From NCBI GenBank assembly GCA_023666945.1, contig JAMPAY010000015.1, positions 1 to 60,977 of the forward strand: a DNA stretch of 60,977 bases, in the 5' to 3' direction. The DNA comes from Paludibacter sp. GTDB lineage: Bacteria; Bacteroidota; Bacteroidia; Bacteroidales; Paludibacteraceae. Of the stretch, positions 1-9,215 are shown piece by piece. Under the pieces are notes generated by a model. The model was not told the origin of the DNA and searched no databases. It saw only the letters and a list, made by a program, of their open reading frames with translations. The first letter of the stretch is position 1; every line of letters starts with the position of its first letter. The translations under genes were made by a program, and so were the position numbers.

Positions 1-67
1 TGTGCAACTTTTTCATGTATAAATATTTAGAAATTTAATTCAACCAACAGGTAATAAGTCTAAAGGA

Positions 68-3000
68 TTATCGCCCTTGCAGCATGAGTGTTTTGCATTG
101 TGCCGTCTGCAAAGTGGTAACCCGTGCCACATAGCATCCTTGTCGCAAACGCGGTTGCACCTGATTGAGTCCCTCAAGCAGATGGGTCGTATAGACACAA
201 TTACCCATAACATCGTATATTTGCAATACGGCCTCTTCAGGAACAGAAACCGAAAGAACATCCGACACATAGAGCGTAGTGGGTTGCACCGTAATATCCT
301 CGGTTACAAAAATAGGATAGTATGCACAAGAGAATACCCCCCTGCTTTCGCCTTTACGAATGAGTTCGACTGTATAATCGGCATTCGTATCCAATAGGTC
401 GGAAGCATAATAATAAGGTTCGTTGGCATCGGGCAAGGGTTCGCCATTGCGATACCAACGGTAGGTATCAAAGTCGAACCCGCCATTATACTCTACATTA
501 TACAATCCTAATACATAGTTCCAACGTTGTGCAATAATATCGGATGCATAGCGCACCATAAACTCGACATTGACGGTATCGGTACCATTTTCAACACTTC
601 CGAAAATCAGTTGAGCAGTATACCAATCGGGGCGCACATGGTCAGGGAGCGATATATTGACTTCCATTTCCGCCTGCCGGTCGGCTTCGAGAGCGAATGT
701 CTGATTTTGGAAACCTACAGCCAAAGCCGCATCGTCAAAAAGCAAAGAACATTGATTAACAAAGCCGGAGATTTGCTTGAAACGCAATTGACATTCATGC
801 TGATCGGCACAGGGATATTCCACATAGGTATTTTGCACCCGCAACTGCGCCACCACCTTAAGGGTAAGATGCACCACACTATCGCATCCCAAAGACGATT
901 GCAAGCCTTCGCTGACATATTCGCCCGATTGCGTCAGAGCCCTATCGCCCAACATAAACGTACTGCCTTCCGGAATAACGGTATCGATATTGACTTCGAT
1001 TTTCTCGACAAACCGCAAACGCAGTATATTGATGCTATCGCAGCCTGCTTTTGTGTGGAGCGTTTGCGTGATAGTGGTATCTGTGGTATAGGTTCGTCCT
1101 TGCCAACTATACGAATCGCCCTCGCAGCGTTGCACATCGATGGTAGAAGTAGTGTCGCCAATGGCGGGCAATGTGATATCCATTTCGAAAATACTATCGC
1201 ACAAGCCGACACTTGCATTGAGCGTAACATGGAAAACACCTCCCTCAGCGGGATAATCGACCACCGGACTCCACTCTGAAGAAGCCGTTTGTCCGTTGCC
1301 GAAATTCCACGATATAAATTCGGGAGGAGTGGCAGTATGTACGTCAATCCACTCACCGATAGCGTTGTCGTATAATTTGGTTAGTATATGACTTGTATTG
1401 GTAAACTCCACCCTATTCTTGCACTGTTGCGGCTTGTAAGCCCACGAAGCATCTGCAATAGGATAGCGCGGAACGGCACTTGCCGTAAGCGTAAAATAGC
1501 AGCGATCGTCGGTGATATAGACGACATCGACTTTATAGGTAGTCGTATCGCGGTAATCGACATGGAAGATACGACTTTCAGGCGTAAGTGGGTTGCCTGC
1601 ACCATCGGTAAGGAGCATTGTTTCTTTGGCATCGAACGCCTTATACCAACGATAGTGGAAACCCTCGGGGGCTATAAACTCGGTAGTAGGCGTATCGCCG
1701 CAATTGATACCCTCTATTTTGCCTTCGGAACACGACAACGTAAAATAGGCATATCCCCAGTGTCCTCCTTGTGTACAACCATAAGAGGTAAGAATAACAC
1801 GCACACGTTTGCCATCGTATTCATCCAAATTCATCGCCACGGTAGTCCAATCTTTCCACACGACAAAACCATCTACAGCGGAATTCCAACCACTACGCCC
1901 TGAGGTAGCCGCAAAATTGACCGATGTACAAGAATTGAGCACTTCGTTGGTTTCGGCATCCACAATATCGAGCGTAAAGCGCGGTTGCTGCGTTTCATCA
2001 TGATTTGGAAGTTGCAACACACACGCATACTTGAGCATCAGAACCGATGCTTCGCGGCTATCCACCACATAATCATAGGTGATGCGTGCATTGGTTCCGT
2101 TGACAGGTTGCCCTACTCTGACAGATGCAATTTCGCCTTGCGGAATAGTCTGCAAAGGCGCAACGGGATTGCCATAGATATCCTTACTATCCTTTGTATT
2201 CAAATCGATCTCGCCCTCCTGAAAATAGATAAGATGCGAGAACAGATCTTTTCCCTGCGTAAATTTTGATTCCGTCCAACCGTTCGTATTATAAACACCT
2301 GTGTAGCATTGCTCATTGGAGAACGAGAGATAACCGAAACATTTCATATCGTAGATTAGCAGCACAGGGAAAGAGTACCACACACTGGTTTCACCATTGC
2401 AAACCACTTGTATGAATACATCGTAGGCTCCATAGGGCAACGTGAGTTTGAGTTGATTGGCAGTGATATTACTAATTGTCTGCATATCGGATGAACCGTG
2501 CATACGATATTTCAAATTGAAAGCCTCGGCAGAAGATTTCCAAGATATGGTAGCCACCTGCCCGTCGTTTTCGACCTTCAAATCGGTTGGTGCGCCACAA
2601 CTATTGCGCGCAATACATATATTATCAATACTGGCAGACGTACCTCCCCCGACAGCATCGTTCACCCAAATGAAACACAAACGATGCGGTGTACCGTCGT
2701 TTTTAATAGTAGCATAGGAATGTCTCCATGCTGCAGAATCGCGCAATTGCGTAGTAGAGACACCAAAGGTGAGCAGATTATTGGTAATCCATGTTTTCAA
2801 CTTCCACTCTGCATTACTTTGGCAAATCATGGCATTATAGTCGGATTCGGGAACCCATGCCACCATCATAAAGGCATTCGTTCCATTTCCCAAGCAACGC
2901 CAATCCATTGCCAAATCGTAATCGCCCGCCTCCAAATCGAGTACACGCCATGCCAACATAACATTGCTGTTGCTCACATATGAATGAGACGCTCCCCCGT

Positions 3001-3244
3001 CGGCACTAAGAAAGAGACCATATTCGCCCTCATAGGCTCCCTTCTGCCCCAACATCCACAAATTGTTCCAAGTGTTGTTCTCGTTCTTAGGGGTATTTAG
3101 TTGCCACAACTCACGCTCGGCAGCGTCTTCGAAATCGCAATACCAATAGTTTTGCGCCTTCACAAAATGCGGACACAACATCAGCAACGACCAAATAAAC
3201 AAAAAACAATATGAGGCAGAATATCTTTTCATTGTAGTATTCAT
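68..3244 (-). CDS. T9SS-secreted multidomain surface protein, paralog A
   Basis: Very large secreted protein (1058 residues) that I infer is exported by the type IX secretion system. It opens with a signal peptide ending near FVKAQ (about residue 31); the codon for MKRYS, four residues in, is an equally good start. Residues about 33-215 look like a jelly-roll/MAM-like module beginning YWYCDFEDA, followed by a fibronectin III-like part (about 216-300), a second beta-rich block, a PKD-like block near 600-700, and short repeats ending GCDSI or GCDSV. The last roughly 70 residues (VSVPEEAVLQIYDVMGN through a CYVARV strand to a basic end) match a type A T9SS sorting domain. It lies 15 bases behind paralog B and shares its domain order, so the two form an operon read from the promoter at 6514-6545. 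The ligand or substrate is unknown; no enzyme motif was seen. Confidence 0.85.
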   Translation of the reverse strand: MNTTMKRYSASYCFLFIWSLLMLCPHFVKAQNYWYCDFEDAAERELWQLNTPKNENNTWNNLWMLGQKGAYEGEYGLFLSADGGASHSYVSNSNVMLAWRVLDLEAGDYDLAMDWRCLGNGTNAFMMVAWVPESDYNAMICQSNAEWKLKTWITNNLLTFGVSTTQLRDSAAWRHSYATIKNDGTPHRLCFIWVNDAVGGGTSASIDNICIARNSCGAPTDLKVENDGQVATISWKSSAEAFNLKYRMHGSSDMQTISNITANQLKLTLPYGAYDVFIQVVCNGETSVWYSFPVLLIYDMKCFGYLSFSNEQCYTGVYNTNGWTESKFTQGKDLFSHLIYFQEGEIDLNTKDSKDIYGNPVAPLQTIPQGEIASVRVGQPVNGTNARITYDYVVDSREASVLMLKYACVLQLPNHDETQQPRFTLDIVDAETNEVLNSCTSVNFAATSGRSGWNSAVDGFVVWKDWTTVAMNLDEYDGKRVRVILTSYGCTQGGHWGYAYFTLSCSEGKIEGINCGDTPTTEFIAPEGFHYRWYKAFDAKETMLLTDGAGNPLTPESRIFHVDYRDTTTYKVDVVYITDDRCYFTLTASAVPRYPIADASWAYKPQQCKNRVEFTNTSHILTKLYDNAIGEWIDVHTATPPEFISWNFGNGQTASSEWSPVVDYPAEGGVFHVTLNASVGLCDSIFEMDITLPAIGDTTSTIDVQRCEGDSYSWQGRTYTTDTTITQTLHTKAGCDSINILRLRFVEKIEVNIDTVIPEGSTFMLGDRALTQSGEYVSEGLQSSLGCDSVVHLTLKVVAQLRVQNTYVEYPCADQHECQLRFKQISGFVNQCSLLFDDAALAVGFQNQTFALEADRQAEMEVNISLPDHVRPDWYTAQLIFGSVENGTDTVNVEFMVRYASDIIAQRWNYVLGLYNVEYNGGFDFDTYRWYRNGEPLPDANEPYYYASDLLDTNADYTVELIRKGESRGVFSCAYYPIFVTEDITVQPTTLYVSDVLSVSVPEEAVLQIYDVMGNCVYTTHLLEGLNQVQPRLRQGCYVARVTTLQTAQCKTLMLQGR

Positions 3245-3259
3245 TATTATATTAGGTTA

Positions 3260-6200
3260 TCACTTCACGACAACATAGAAGATGTGTACTTCTTGTTGGT
3301 CGGTGAGTATTTTAAGCAAATAGTTTCCTTGTAGCGCAGGTACATTAATTACATTACCTCCCTCTGCAAAATGTTCGACTCCTATTTGCATACCGGTAGT
3401 GGTGTACCACGAAGCATCCTTGCAAACAAGATTATCACACAACATCGCACCCCCTGCAGAAGCGACTTTAGCAATAACCGTGTTATCGGTTTTAGATTCC
3501 GGTCGGCAATCATCGAACAAGAAAGGACATACACTCAGTTCCGTGCCATCGGCAAGCGTGACATCCAGAGAATAGTAAACCTCCTTATCAAGTTGAGGAG
3601 CATGATAGTATGACTGCGTAGCCCCTTGAATGGGAGTTCCGTCGGCATACCATTGGAAAGAGCGGAAAGTATAGCCGCCATTATATTTCTCGTTAAGCAC
3701 CGCCAATACATTATCCCATTTGGTCTGTACGATAGACGAGGGCAGATTAACCTTAAACTCTATACTGTCGTATTGTGCATCGCACCATGGGGTTAAGAAT
3801 TGTACTTGTGCCATATATTTTCCCGGAGCAAAAGTATCGGTAGACAAGACTACCGGAGCAGGAGAACGTAAGATAGGAATCATATATTCTTTACTACCCA
3901 CCAGCAAACGGACCGAATCGACAAACTCGGGAGCGGAACAAGAGAAATAGTAGTCGCTACAACCATCGGCATTATCAATTTGCAGAAAAAGTTCCGGCAA
4001 TTGTGCGAGATGCAACGTAACCGTACTGTCGCATCCCATCGAGGTTGTAGGGAATACCGATTCATACGTTCCGGGAGCCGTCAGCAGTTTATTGCCAAAG
4101 GTATAGGACGATGCAAAACAAATGGTATCGTATACCGTTGAGCGAATAGGATCTAACACCTGCAAATTGTAGAGTATAATACTGTCACAACCCGTTACGG
4201 CCGACTTAAGACTATCGGTATAGACACCCGATACAGAATAGAGATTGCCTGAACCATAAGGGAACTCACGTTGTTCTCCGTGGCAGATGGTTTCTTCGAT
4301 AGGCACTTCGATAGTTCCAATAGCCGGAACTTGCAGAGTAACCTCAACAGAATCGGCATACACCGAATCGTTTGCTTCGACAGCCACCCATAGTTTATAG
4401 GTAAAAGTACCTCCCTCGTCCGGTACGGGCAAGAAAACACCATTTTCATAGTACTCTTCGGTCGTTTGCGTGCCATCGGGCATGGTCCAACGGAAATGTT
4501 TCGGATGCATATCGTAACGATGCTCCACCTTACCCGTAAGTTGGTTGGTTAATCCTATATGAGAGTTGTTTTCCAAATAAATTCTATTATTACAATTATC
4601 GGGACTCCATCTGCAAATAAATTCCGCTATCGGACTATGTGGCTTCGCACTGGCTTCAAAAGACCATCCACATTCGGGATTGTTAACATACGTAACGTTA
4701 CAAATATAGGTATTCGTATCGGTTTCGTGCACTTGAAAACTTTGCTCTTTTGAAAGAATCGTAGCAGGGTCTCCCTTTTTGAACCATGTATAGTCGAATC
4801 CGTTTGGCGCAACAAATTCGCTTGTAGAACTATCTTCTCCCCAGGGAATACCTTGCACATCCGAGCGCGTGCAATTCAGTGTAAAATACGCATAGCCGAA
4901 ATGGCCGCCTTGATTACAATCGTACGAAGTGAAAGTCACCGTAAGCGTCTTTCCCTTGTGTTCGGATAAGTCGATACCCATGGTATTCCAATCTTGCCAA
5001 TGGATTTCGTTCGAACCACCCGTTGGGGATACATAGATGTAATGATGCCATAGTTTCTGCACATCGGGGTCTTGCCACTCGGAAACGGTAGGTGCATGAA
5101 AATTAACCGTACCGCATTTGGTATCAATCGATTTACCCGATTCGTCGGTTATATCCAAATAGAACTTCGGTTGAGAACTGACAGAATGATAAGGATTCTC
5201 CAATACTATCGCATATTTAAGCAAAAGAACGGCATTACTATCGTTATCGACTTCGTACTTAAACGATATGGATTCGTATTCCGACCCCGTTCTCCAGTTA
5301 CCCAATCGAATGGAACCGAATTCACCTTCGGGAACCGTTTTTAGTTTATAACCGGTTCGTTCGTCATACTCATCTTGCAAAAAATGCGTGGTATGCCGAC
5401 TATACGCCGACTGATAGCCATCGTCAACTTTCACATATCCTTGTGCATTATTACCCGCATTACTCCATCTTCCCGTTTCATATTGAGCCGTATAACCGTT
5501 AAGAATATCAAAACAAGAGGTTTTATAGAGATATACCGTAGGAAAAACAGTATAAATGGTTTTATCGTCACCATTGATACCGCAAATCCAAAACTCGTAT
5601 GCTCCGAAAGGCATATTTTGCATAATCAGAGAAGGATTGTCCGTAACCACCGAATGAAAATCGCTTTCTGTTTTTTCGCGATAAAGCACTTCGTACGAAT
5701 CGGAATTGCCCGTCCAATAAATACGACTTTCTTTTTCATCACAATTCACGTGCATATCGGAAGGATAGCCCGAAACCGATTTCTTGGCAATTTGAAGGTT
5801 ATCAACCATCAGCGACGTCGTATCTGCCGATGCTGCCGTATTAACCCACATAAAAACAAGGCGACAATTACGATTGTTTTTGGCTGCGGGAACCGTGAAA
5901 GAACCTTGAAAATGTTGCCATACAGCCGAACCATTCAGTTTTGCATCCTTATTTTGCTGATTAATAAGATTCTCTGCGTTACTCCATTCGGTTCCTTCTA
6001 CACTGTTCAATTTACTCGATAACAACTCTAAGGCGGTGCTATAGGTAGCAAACCACACTTTCATATAAGCATTCTTTCCGTCACCTACACCTTTCCAATC
6101 GAAAGCAATATCATATTCGCCTTTCTCCAAATTTATCAATCGATAAGCAAGCACGGTATGATTCGTACTTGTCCAACTATTCGAAACACCGGCATCATCG

Positions 6201-6484
6201 GATATATACATCGATTTTTTTCCCGTATATGCCTCCGCTTCACCTATCACCCATTGGTTCTGCAACGTGATGTGCTGCCACTGTTCATTGGTAAAATTAA
6301 GCACCCACTGTGCATTTTCAGCCTCATCTTCGAAATCGCACAAATAGGGCAAGTCCGACATCGTCACTTGTGCACCCGCCGAAATCAAGACAAATGCAAG
6401 CGCGACAAACAACAAACAACGCCTCCAGCCTATATAATCTATCGTATTGCCACCTTTTGTCATATTATGCAAAAAATCATTCAT
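3260..6484 (-). CDS. T9SS-secreted multidomain surface protein, paralog B
   Basis: Secreted protein of 1074 residues, paralogous along its length to the gene that follows it. Shared landmarks are the opening module with CDFEDEAENAQW, the paired phrases LRL(G)N and NQGGHFGYAYFTLNC (paralog A has TQGGHWGYAYFTLSC), a PKD-like block, and GCDSI repeats near residue 720-800. The N-terminus is long: a hydrophobic stretch RRCLLFVALAFVLISAGAQ follows about 20 polar residues, so the start may be annotated too far upstream; MTKGGN at residue 8 is an alternative. The C-terminal 70 residues (MLCDNLVCKDASWYTTTG to YFYVVVK-like end) fit a T9SS type A tail. First gene of the minus-strand pair, with a consensus promoter about 30 bases upstream. 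Function unknown; probably a cell-surface or released adhesin or matrix protein. Confidence 0.85.
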   Translation of the reverse strand: MNDFLHNMTKGGNTIDYIGWRRCLLFVALAFVLISAGAQVTMSDLPYLCDFEDEAENAQWVLNFTNEQWQHITLQNQWVIGEAEAYTGKKSMYISDDAGVSNSWTSTNHTVLAYRLINLEKGEYDIAFDWKGVGDGKNAYMKVWFATYSTALELLSSKLNSVEGTEWSNAENLINQQNKDAKLNGSAVWQHFQGSFTVPAAKNNRNCRLVFMWVNTAASADTTSLMVDNLQIAKKSVSGYPSDMHVNCDEKESRIYWTGNSDSYEVLYREKTESDFHSVVTDNPSLIMQNMPFGAYEFWICGINGDDKTIYTVFPTVYLYKTSCFDILNGYTAQYETGRWSNAGNNAQGYVKVDDGYQSAYSRHTTHFLQDEYDERTGYKLKTVPEGEFGSIRLGNWRTGSEYESISFKYEVDNDSNAVLLLKYAIVLENPYHSVSSQPKFYLDITDESGKSIDTKCGTVNFHAPTVSEWQDPDVQKLWHHYIYVSPTGGSNEIHWQDWNTMGIDLSEHKGKTLTVTFTSYDCNQGGHFGYAYFTLNCTRSDVQGIPWGEDSSTSEFVAPNGFDYTWFKKGDPATILSKEQSFQVHETDTNTYICNVTYVNNPECGWSFEASAKPHSPIAEFICRWSPDNCNNRIYLENNSHIGLTNQLTGKVEHRYDMHPKHFRWTMPDGTQTTEEYYENGVFLPVPDEGGTFTYKLWVAVEANDSVYADSVEVTLQVPAIGTIEVPIEETICHGEQREFPYGSGNLYSVSGVYTDSLKSAVTGCDSIILYNLQVLDPIRSTVYDTICFASSYTFGNKLLTAPGTYESVFPTTSMGCDSTVTLHLAQLPELFLQIDNADGCSDYYFSCSAPEFVDSVRLLVGSKEYMIPILRSPAPVVLSTDTFAPGKYMAQVQFLTPWCDAQYDSIEFKVNLPSSIVQTKWDNVLAVLNEKYNGGYTFRSFQWYADGTPIQGATQSYYHAPQLDKEVYYSLDVTLADGTELSVCPFLFDDCRPESKTDNTVIAKVASAGGAMLCDNLVCKDASWYTTTGMQIGVEHFAEGGNVINVPALQGNYLLKILTDQQEVHIFYVVVK

Positions 6485-6513
6485 TATACAATCCTACCTT
6501 TCCTAAATTGGCA

Positions 6514-6545
6514 CAAAAGTACAAAAAATAAACGATTTTCGCAAA
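6514..6545 (-). promoter_or_regulatory. Promoter for the T9SS paralog pair
   Basis: Read on the minus strand: TTTG at 6545-6542, a 20-base spacer, then TACTTTTG at 6521-6514. This matches the Bacteroidota consensus TTTG-N19-21-TAnnTTTG. It ends about 30 bases before the start codon at 6484. Confidence 0.75.
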
Positions 6546-6558
6546 GGAAAAACGAACC

Positions 6559-6584
6559 CTACTTTCAACTACCGAGTGCAAAAT
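6559..6584 (-). repeat. 26-bp promoter-proximal element, copy 1
   Basis: Minus-strand copy of a dispersed element with core TTTGCACTYGRTAGTTGAAA followed by GTAG. It ends 13 bases before the -33 box of the promoter at 6514-6545. Other copies are at 9043-9068 and 16645-16670. In all three the element points toward its promoter, so an activator site is possible. Confidence 0.7.
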
Positions 6585-6655
6585 GGATGAATTTGTTTGT
6601 AGAATCCAAGAAGCGGAGTCGAAAAATTGATTTTAGAGCATGGTCTTTTGTTCTA

Positions 6656-6687
6656 TTTGTACGAATAAAAATAAAAGCCTATCTTTG
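6656..6687 (+). promoter_or_regulatory. thrS promoter
   Basis: TTTG at 6656-6659, 20 bases, then TATCTTTG at 6680-6687. Gives an untranslated leader of roughly 65 bases before thrS. Confidence 0.75.
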
Positions 6688-6705
6688 CAGACTGATACAA
6701 CCCAT

Positions 6706-6733
6706 TTTCGCCGACGATTGTAAGTGGGCGAAA
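6706..6733 (+). other. Hairpin in thrS leader
   Basis: TTTCGCC at 6706-6712 pairs perfectly with GGCGAAA at 6727-6733 across a 14-base loop, within the transcribed leader. It has no following T-run, so it is not an obvious terminator. It could act in autoregulation, as leader structures do for thrS in other bacteria, but there is no T-box signature. Confidence 0.4.
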
Positions 6734-6759
6734 GATAAACATTTGTAGGTTTATTTATT

Positions 6760-8703
6760 ATGATTAACATTACATTCCCTGACGGGAGCGTTCGCGCGTA
6801 CGCAGAAGGCGTAACCGGACTTCAGGTGGCTGAATCGATCAGCCCACGGCTGGCACAAGAGGTGTTGGCAGTAACAATCAACGGTAAGCAACAAGACTTG
6901 ACTATGCCCATCACCGAAGACAGCACCATCGTGCTTCACAAATGGGACGACCCGGAAGCAAAACATGCTTTTTGGCACACATCTTCTCACCTTATGGCAG
7001 AAGCCTTGCAAGAGTTGTTTCCCGGCATCCAATTTGGTATAGGTCCTGCCATTGAAAACGGCTTCTACTATGATGTATATCCCACGGAAGGAACTTCCAT
7101 CAAAGAAGCAGACTTGGAGGCTATCGAAAAAAAGATGCAAGAGTTGGCGCAACGCAAGGAAACCCTCGTTCGCAAAAGTATAGCCAAAGCAGATGCCTTG
7201 CGCGAGTTTGCATCTAAAGGACAACATTATAAGTGCGAACTTATCGAAGACCTCGAAGACGGTCAGATAACCACCTATACGCAAGGTGCATTTACAGACC
7301 TCTGCCGCGGTCCTCACATTCCAAGCACAGAGCCCATCAAAGCCATCAAAGTACTTTCCATGTCGGCGGCTTATTGGCGCGGCGATGAGAAACGTCCGAT
7401 GATGACGCGTATTTACGGCATCACATTCCCTAAAAAGAAGATGTTGGATGAGTATCTGGTATTGTTGGAAGAAGCAAAGAAACGCGACCACCGCAAAATA
7501 GGCAAAGAATTGGAATTGTTCATGTTCTCGGAAATGGTGGGCAAAGGTCTTCCTATTTGGCTGCCCAAAGGAACGGCATTGCGTTTACGCTTGGAAGATT
7601 TCCTCAAGAAAATACAAAAGCGTTACGGATATCAGCAAGTAATAACTCCGCATATCGGTAATAAGCAACTCTACATCACATCGGGACACTGGGATCATTA
7701 TGGCAAAGACTCTTTCCAACCCATCACCACTCCCGAAGAAGGTGAGGTTTATTTGCTCAAGCCCATGAACTGTCCTCACCATTGCATGATTTACAAGAAC
7801 TCGCCCCGCTCTTACAAAGACCTGCCACTGCGTATTGCAGAGTTCGGCACCGTTTACCGCTACGAGCAATCGGGCGAATTGCACGGTCTGACGCGTGTAC
7901 GCTCTTTCACACAAGACGATGCACACATCTTCTGCCGTCCCGACCAAGTAAAAGACGAGTTCATCAAAGTAATGGAAATTATCGGCATCATCTTCCGTGC
8001 TCTTGATTTCAAAAATTTCGAAGCGCAGATTTCACTCCGCGACCCCAACAACCACGAGAAGTATGTCGGCTCGGACGAAGTGTGGGAAAAAGCCGAAAGC
8101 GCAATTATCGAGGCTTGCCAAGAGAAAGGTATGGCTGCAACAGTAGAGTATGGAGAAGCCGCTTTCTACGGTCCGAAATTAGACTTCATGGTTAAAGATG
8201 CTCTCGGACGCCGTTGGCAATTGGGCACCATTCAGGTAGACTATAACCTGCCCGAACGATTCGAATTGGAATACACAGGCGAAGACAACCAAAAGCATCG
8301 CCCCGTTATGATTCACCGTGCTCCTTTCGGTTCGATGGAACGATTTGTAGCCGTACTCATAGAGCACACTGCAGGCAAATTCCCCTTGTGGCTCACACCC
8401 GACCAAGTAGTAGTATTGCCCGTTTCCGAAAAATCGAACGAGTATGCTTGGAAAGTAGCAGAAACACTCAACAACCGCAACGTTCGCACCATTGTTGACG
8501 ACCGTAACGAAAAAATCGGGCGCAAGATTCGCGACAACGAGTTGAAACGTATTCCCTACATGCTCATCGTGGGCGAAAAAGAAGCGGAACAAGGATTGGT
8601 ATCCGTTCGCCAACAAGGAGCCGAAGAAAAAGGACAAATGAGTGTTGAAGAGTTCGGCAATTTCATCAACGCCAAGGTAGACGAACAAATGAACGCGTTC
8701 TAA
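6760..8703 (+). CDS. thrS: Threonyl-tRNA synthetase
   Basis: Charges tRNA-Thr with threonine in the cytoplasm. At 647 residues it has the normal full length and domain order: TGS domain (about 1-60), TSAD editing domain with HTSSH and the second half CRGPH, class II catalytic core (about 240-540) with the zinc Cys in MNCPHH and motif 2 around FGTVYRYE, and the anticodon-binding domain from about 545 (VVVLPVSEK). The start ATG follows a 65-base leader with a hairpin. In many Bacteroidota thrS is followed by infC-rpmI-rplT; here it is followed directly by a small unknown gene whose ATG overlaps the TAA (TAATG). Confidence 0.97.
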   Translation: MINITFPDGSVRAYAEGVTGLQVAESISPRLAQEVLAVTINGKQQDLTMPITEDSTIVLHKWDDPEAKHAFWHTSSHLMAEALQELFPGIQFGIGPAIENGFYYDVYPTEGTSIKEADLEAIEKKMQELAQRKETLVRKSIAKADALREFASKGQHYKCELIEDLEDGQITTYTQGAFTDLCRGPHIPSTEPIKAIKVLSMSAAYWRGDEKRPMMTRIYGITFPKKKMLDEYLVLLEEAKKRDHRKIGKELELFMFSEMVGKGLPIWLPKGTALRLRLEDFLKKIQKRYGYQQVITPHIGNKQLYITSGHWDHYGKDSFQPITTPEEGEVYLLKPMNCPHHCMIYKNSPRSYKDLPLRIAEFGTVYRYEQSGELHGLTRVRSFTQDDAHIFCRPDQVKDEFIKVMEIIGIIFRALDFKNFEAQISLRDPNNHEKYVGSDEVWEKAESAIIEACQEKGMAATVEYGEAAFYGPKLDFMVKDALGRRWQLGTIQVDYNLPERFELEYTGEDNQKHRPVMIHRAPFGSMERFVAVLIEHTAGKFPLWLTPDQVVVLPVSEKSNEYAWKVAETLNNRNVRTIVDDRNEKIGRKIRDNELKRIPYMLIVGEKEAEQGLVSVRQQGAEEKGQMSVEEFGNFINAKVDEQMNAF

Positions 8704-8963
8704 TGTCTACACAACGCTATTTGGCAACACTTACCGAATACAACCACCAACTCGTTAGCGGGTTGGTGGTTGAAATTTCTGACGGCATCATCTGCAATCT
8801 TTATAATCTTGCAGACTATCCTTACGAAACGGCACACACAATCTATTTGGAAGGTATTCTACGCGGCAATATACAAGTGGGCGCCGCAGCCGACCTCTAT
8901 TTATGCGATTCAAACAATCCGACTATCGCACAATACCGCTATCCCTTTGATTTCCTACATTGA
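8703..8963 (+). CDS. Small hypothetical protein coupled to thrS
   Basis: 86-residue protein that I do not recognise. Its ATG overlaps the thrS stop by one base (TAATG), which suggests translational coupling and argues that it is real. The sequence is acidic to neutral with no signal peptide, no membrane segment and no motif I can name; the middle (GLVVEISDGIICNLYNLADY) is beta-rich and hydrophobic, and the end is YRYPFDFLH. It is followed by about 250 bases without a gene, so it closes the thrS unit. A role linked to translation is only guilt by association. Confidence 0.6.
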   Translation: MSTQRYLATLTEYNHQLVSGLVVEISDGIICNLYNLADYPYETAHTIYLEGILRGNIQVGAAADLYLCDSNNPTIAQYRYPFDFLH

Positions 8964-9042
8964 TTGTCGCCCATTCCATTAGCAACGATCTCCCACGCAT
9001 ACACCACTGCAACATCTCTGCCGGCAACAAGGTTATTCGCTC

Positions 9043-9068
9043 ATTTTGCACTTGATAGTTGAAAGTAG
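9043..9068 (+). repeat. 26-bp promoter-proximal element, copy 2
   Basis: Second copy of the element (ATTTTGCACTTGATAG then TTGAAAGTAG), ending 21 bases before the -33 box of the promoter at 9090-9120. The rest of 8964-9215 shows nothing else apart from that promoter. Confidence 0.7.
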
Positions 9069-9089
9069 ACAAAGACATCACCAAAACAG

Positions 9090-9120
9090 TTGCAAGAATA
9101 ACAAAAAGATAGTATCTTTG
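9090..9120 (+). promoter_or_regulatory. Promoter for the namZ-like operon
   Basis: TTG at 9090-9092, 20 bases, then TATCTTTG at 9113-9120; a close match to the Bacteroidota consensus. The leader is about 90 bases. Confidence 0.75.
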
Positions 9121-9215
9121 CCTGTCGTTTTTTGCTCTTGTATGACAAGTATTGCACATATACCTTCATGCAAAAGCAAATGTACCGACAAACACCTTAA
9201 AACACCACTATTGTC

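Noticed and set aside
527..1279. Long open frame on the plus strand opposite the T9SS gene
   Set aside because: It is the antisense shadow of a convincing secreted protein and has no family resemblance; the same holds for 5375-6022, 20907-21608, 28003-28524 and 28744-29226.
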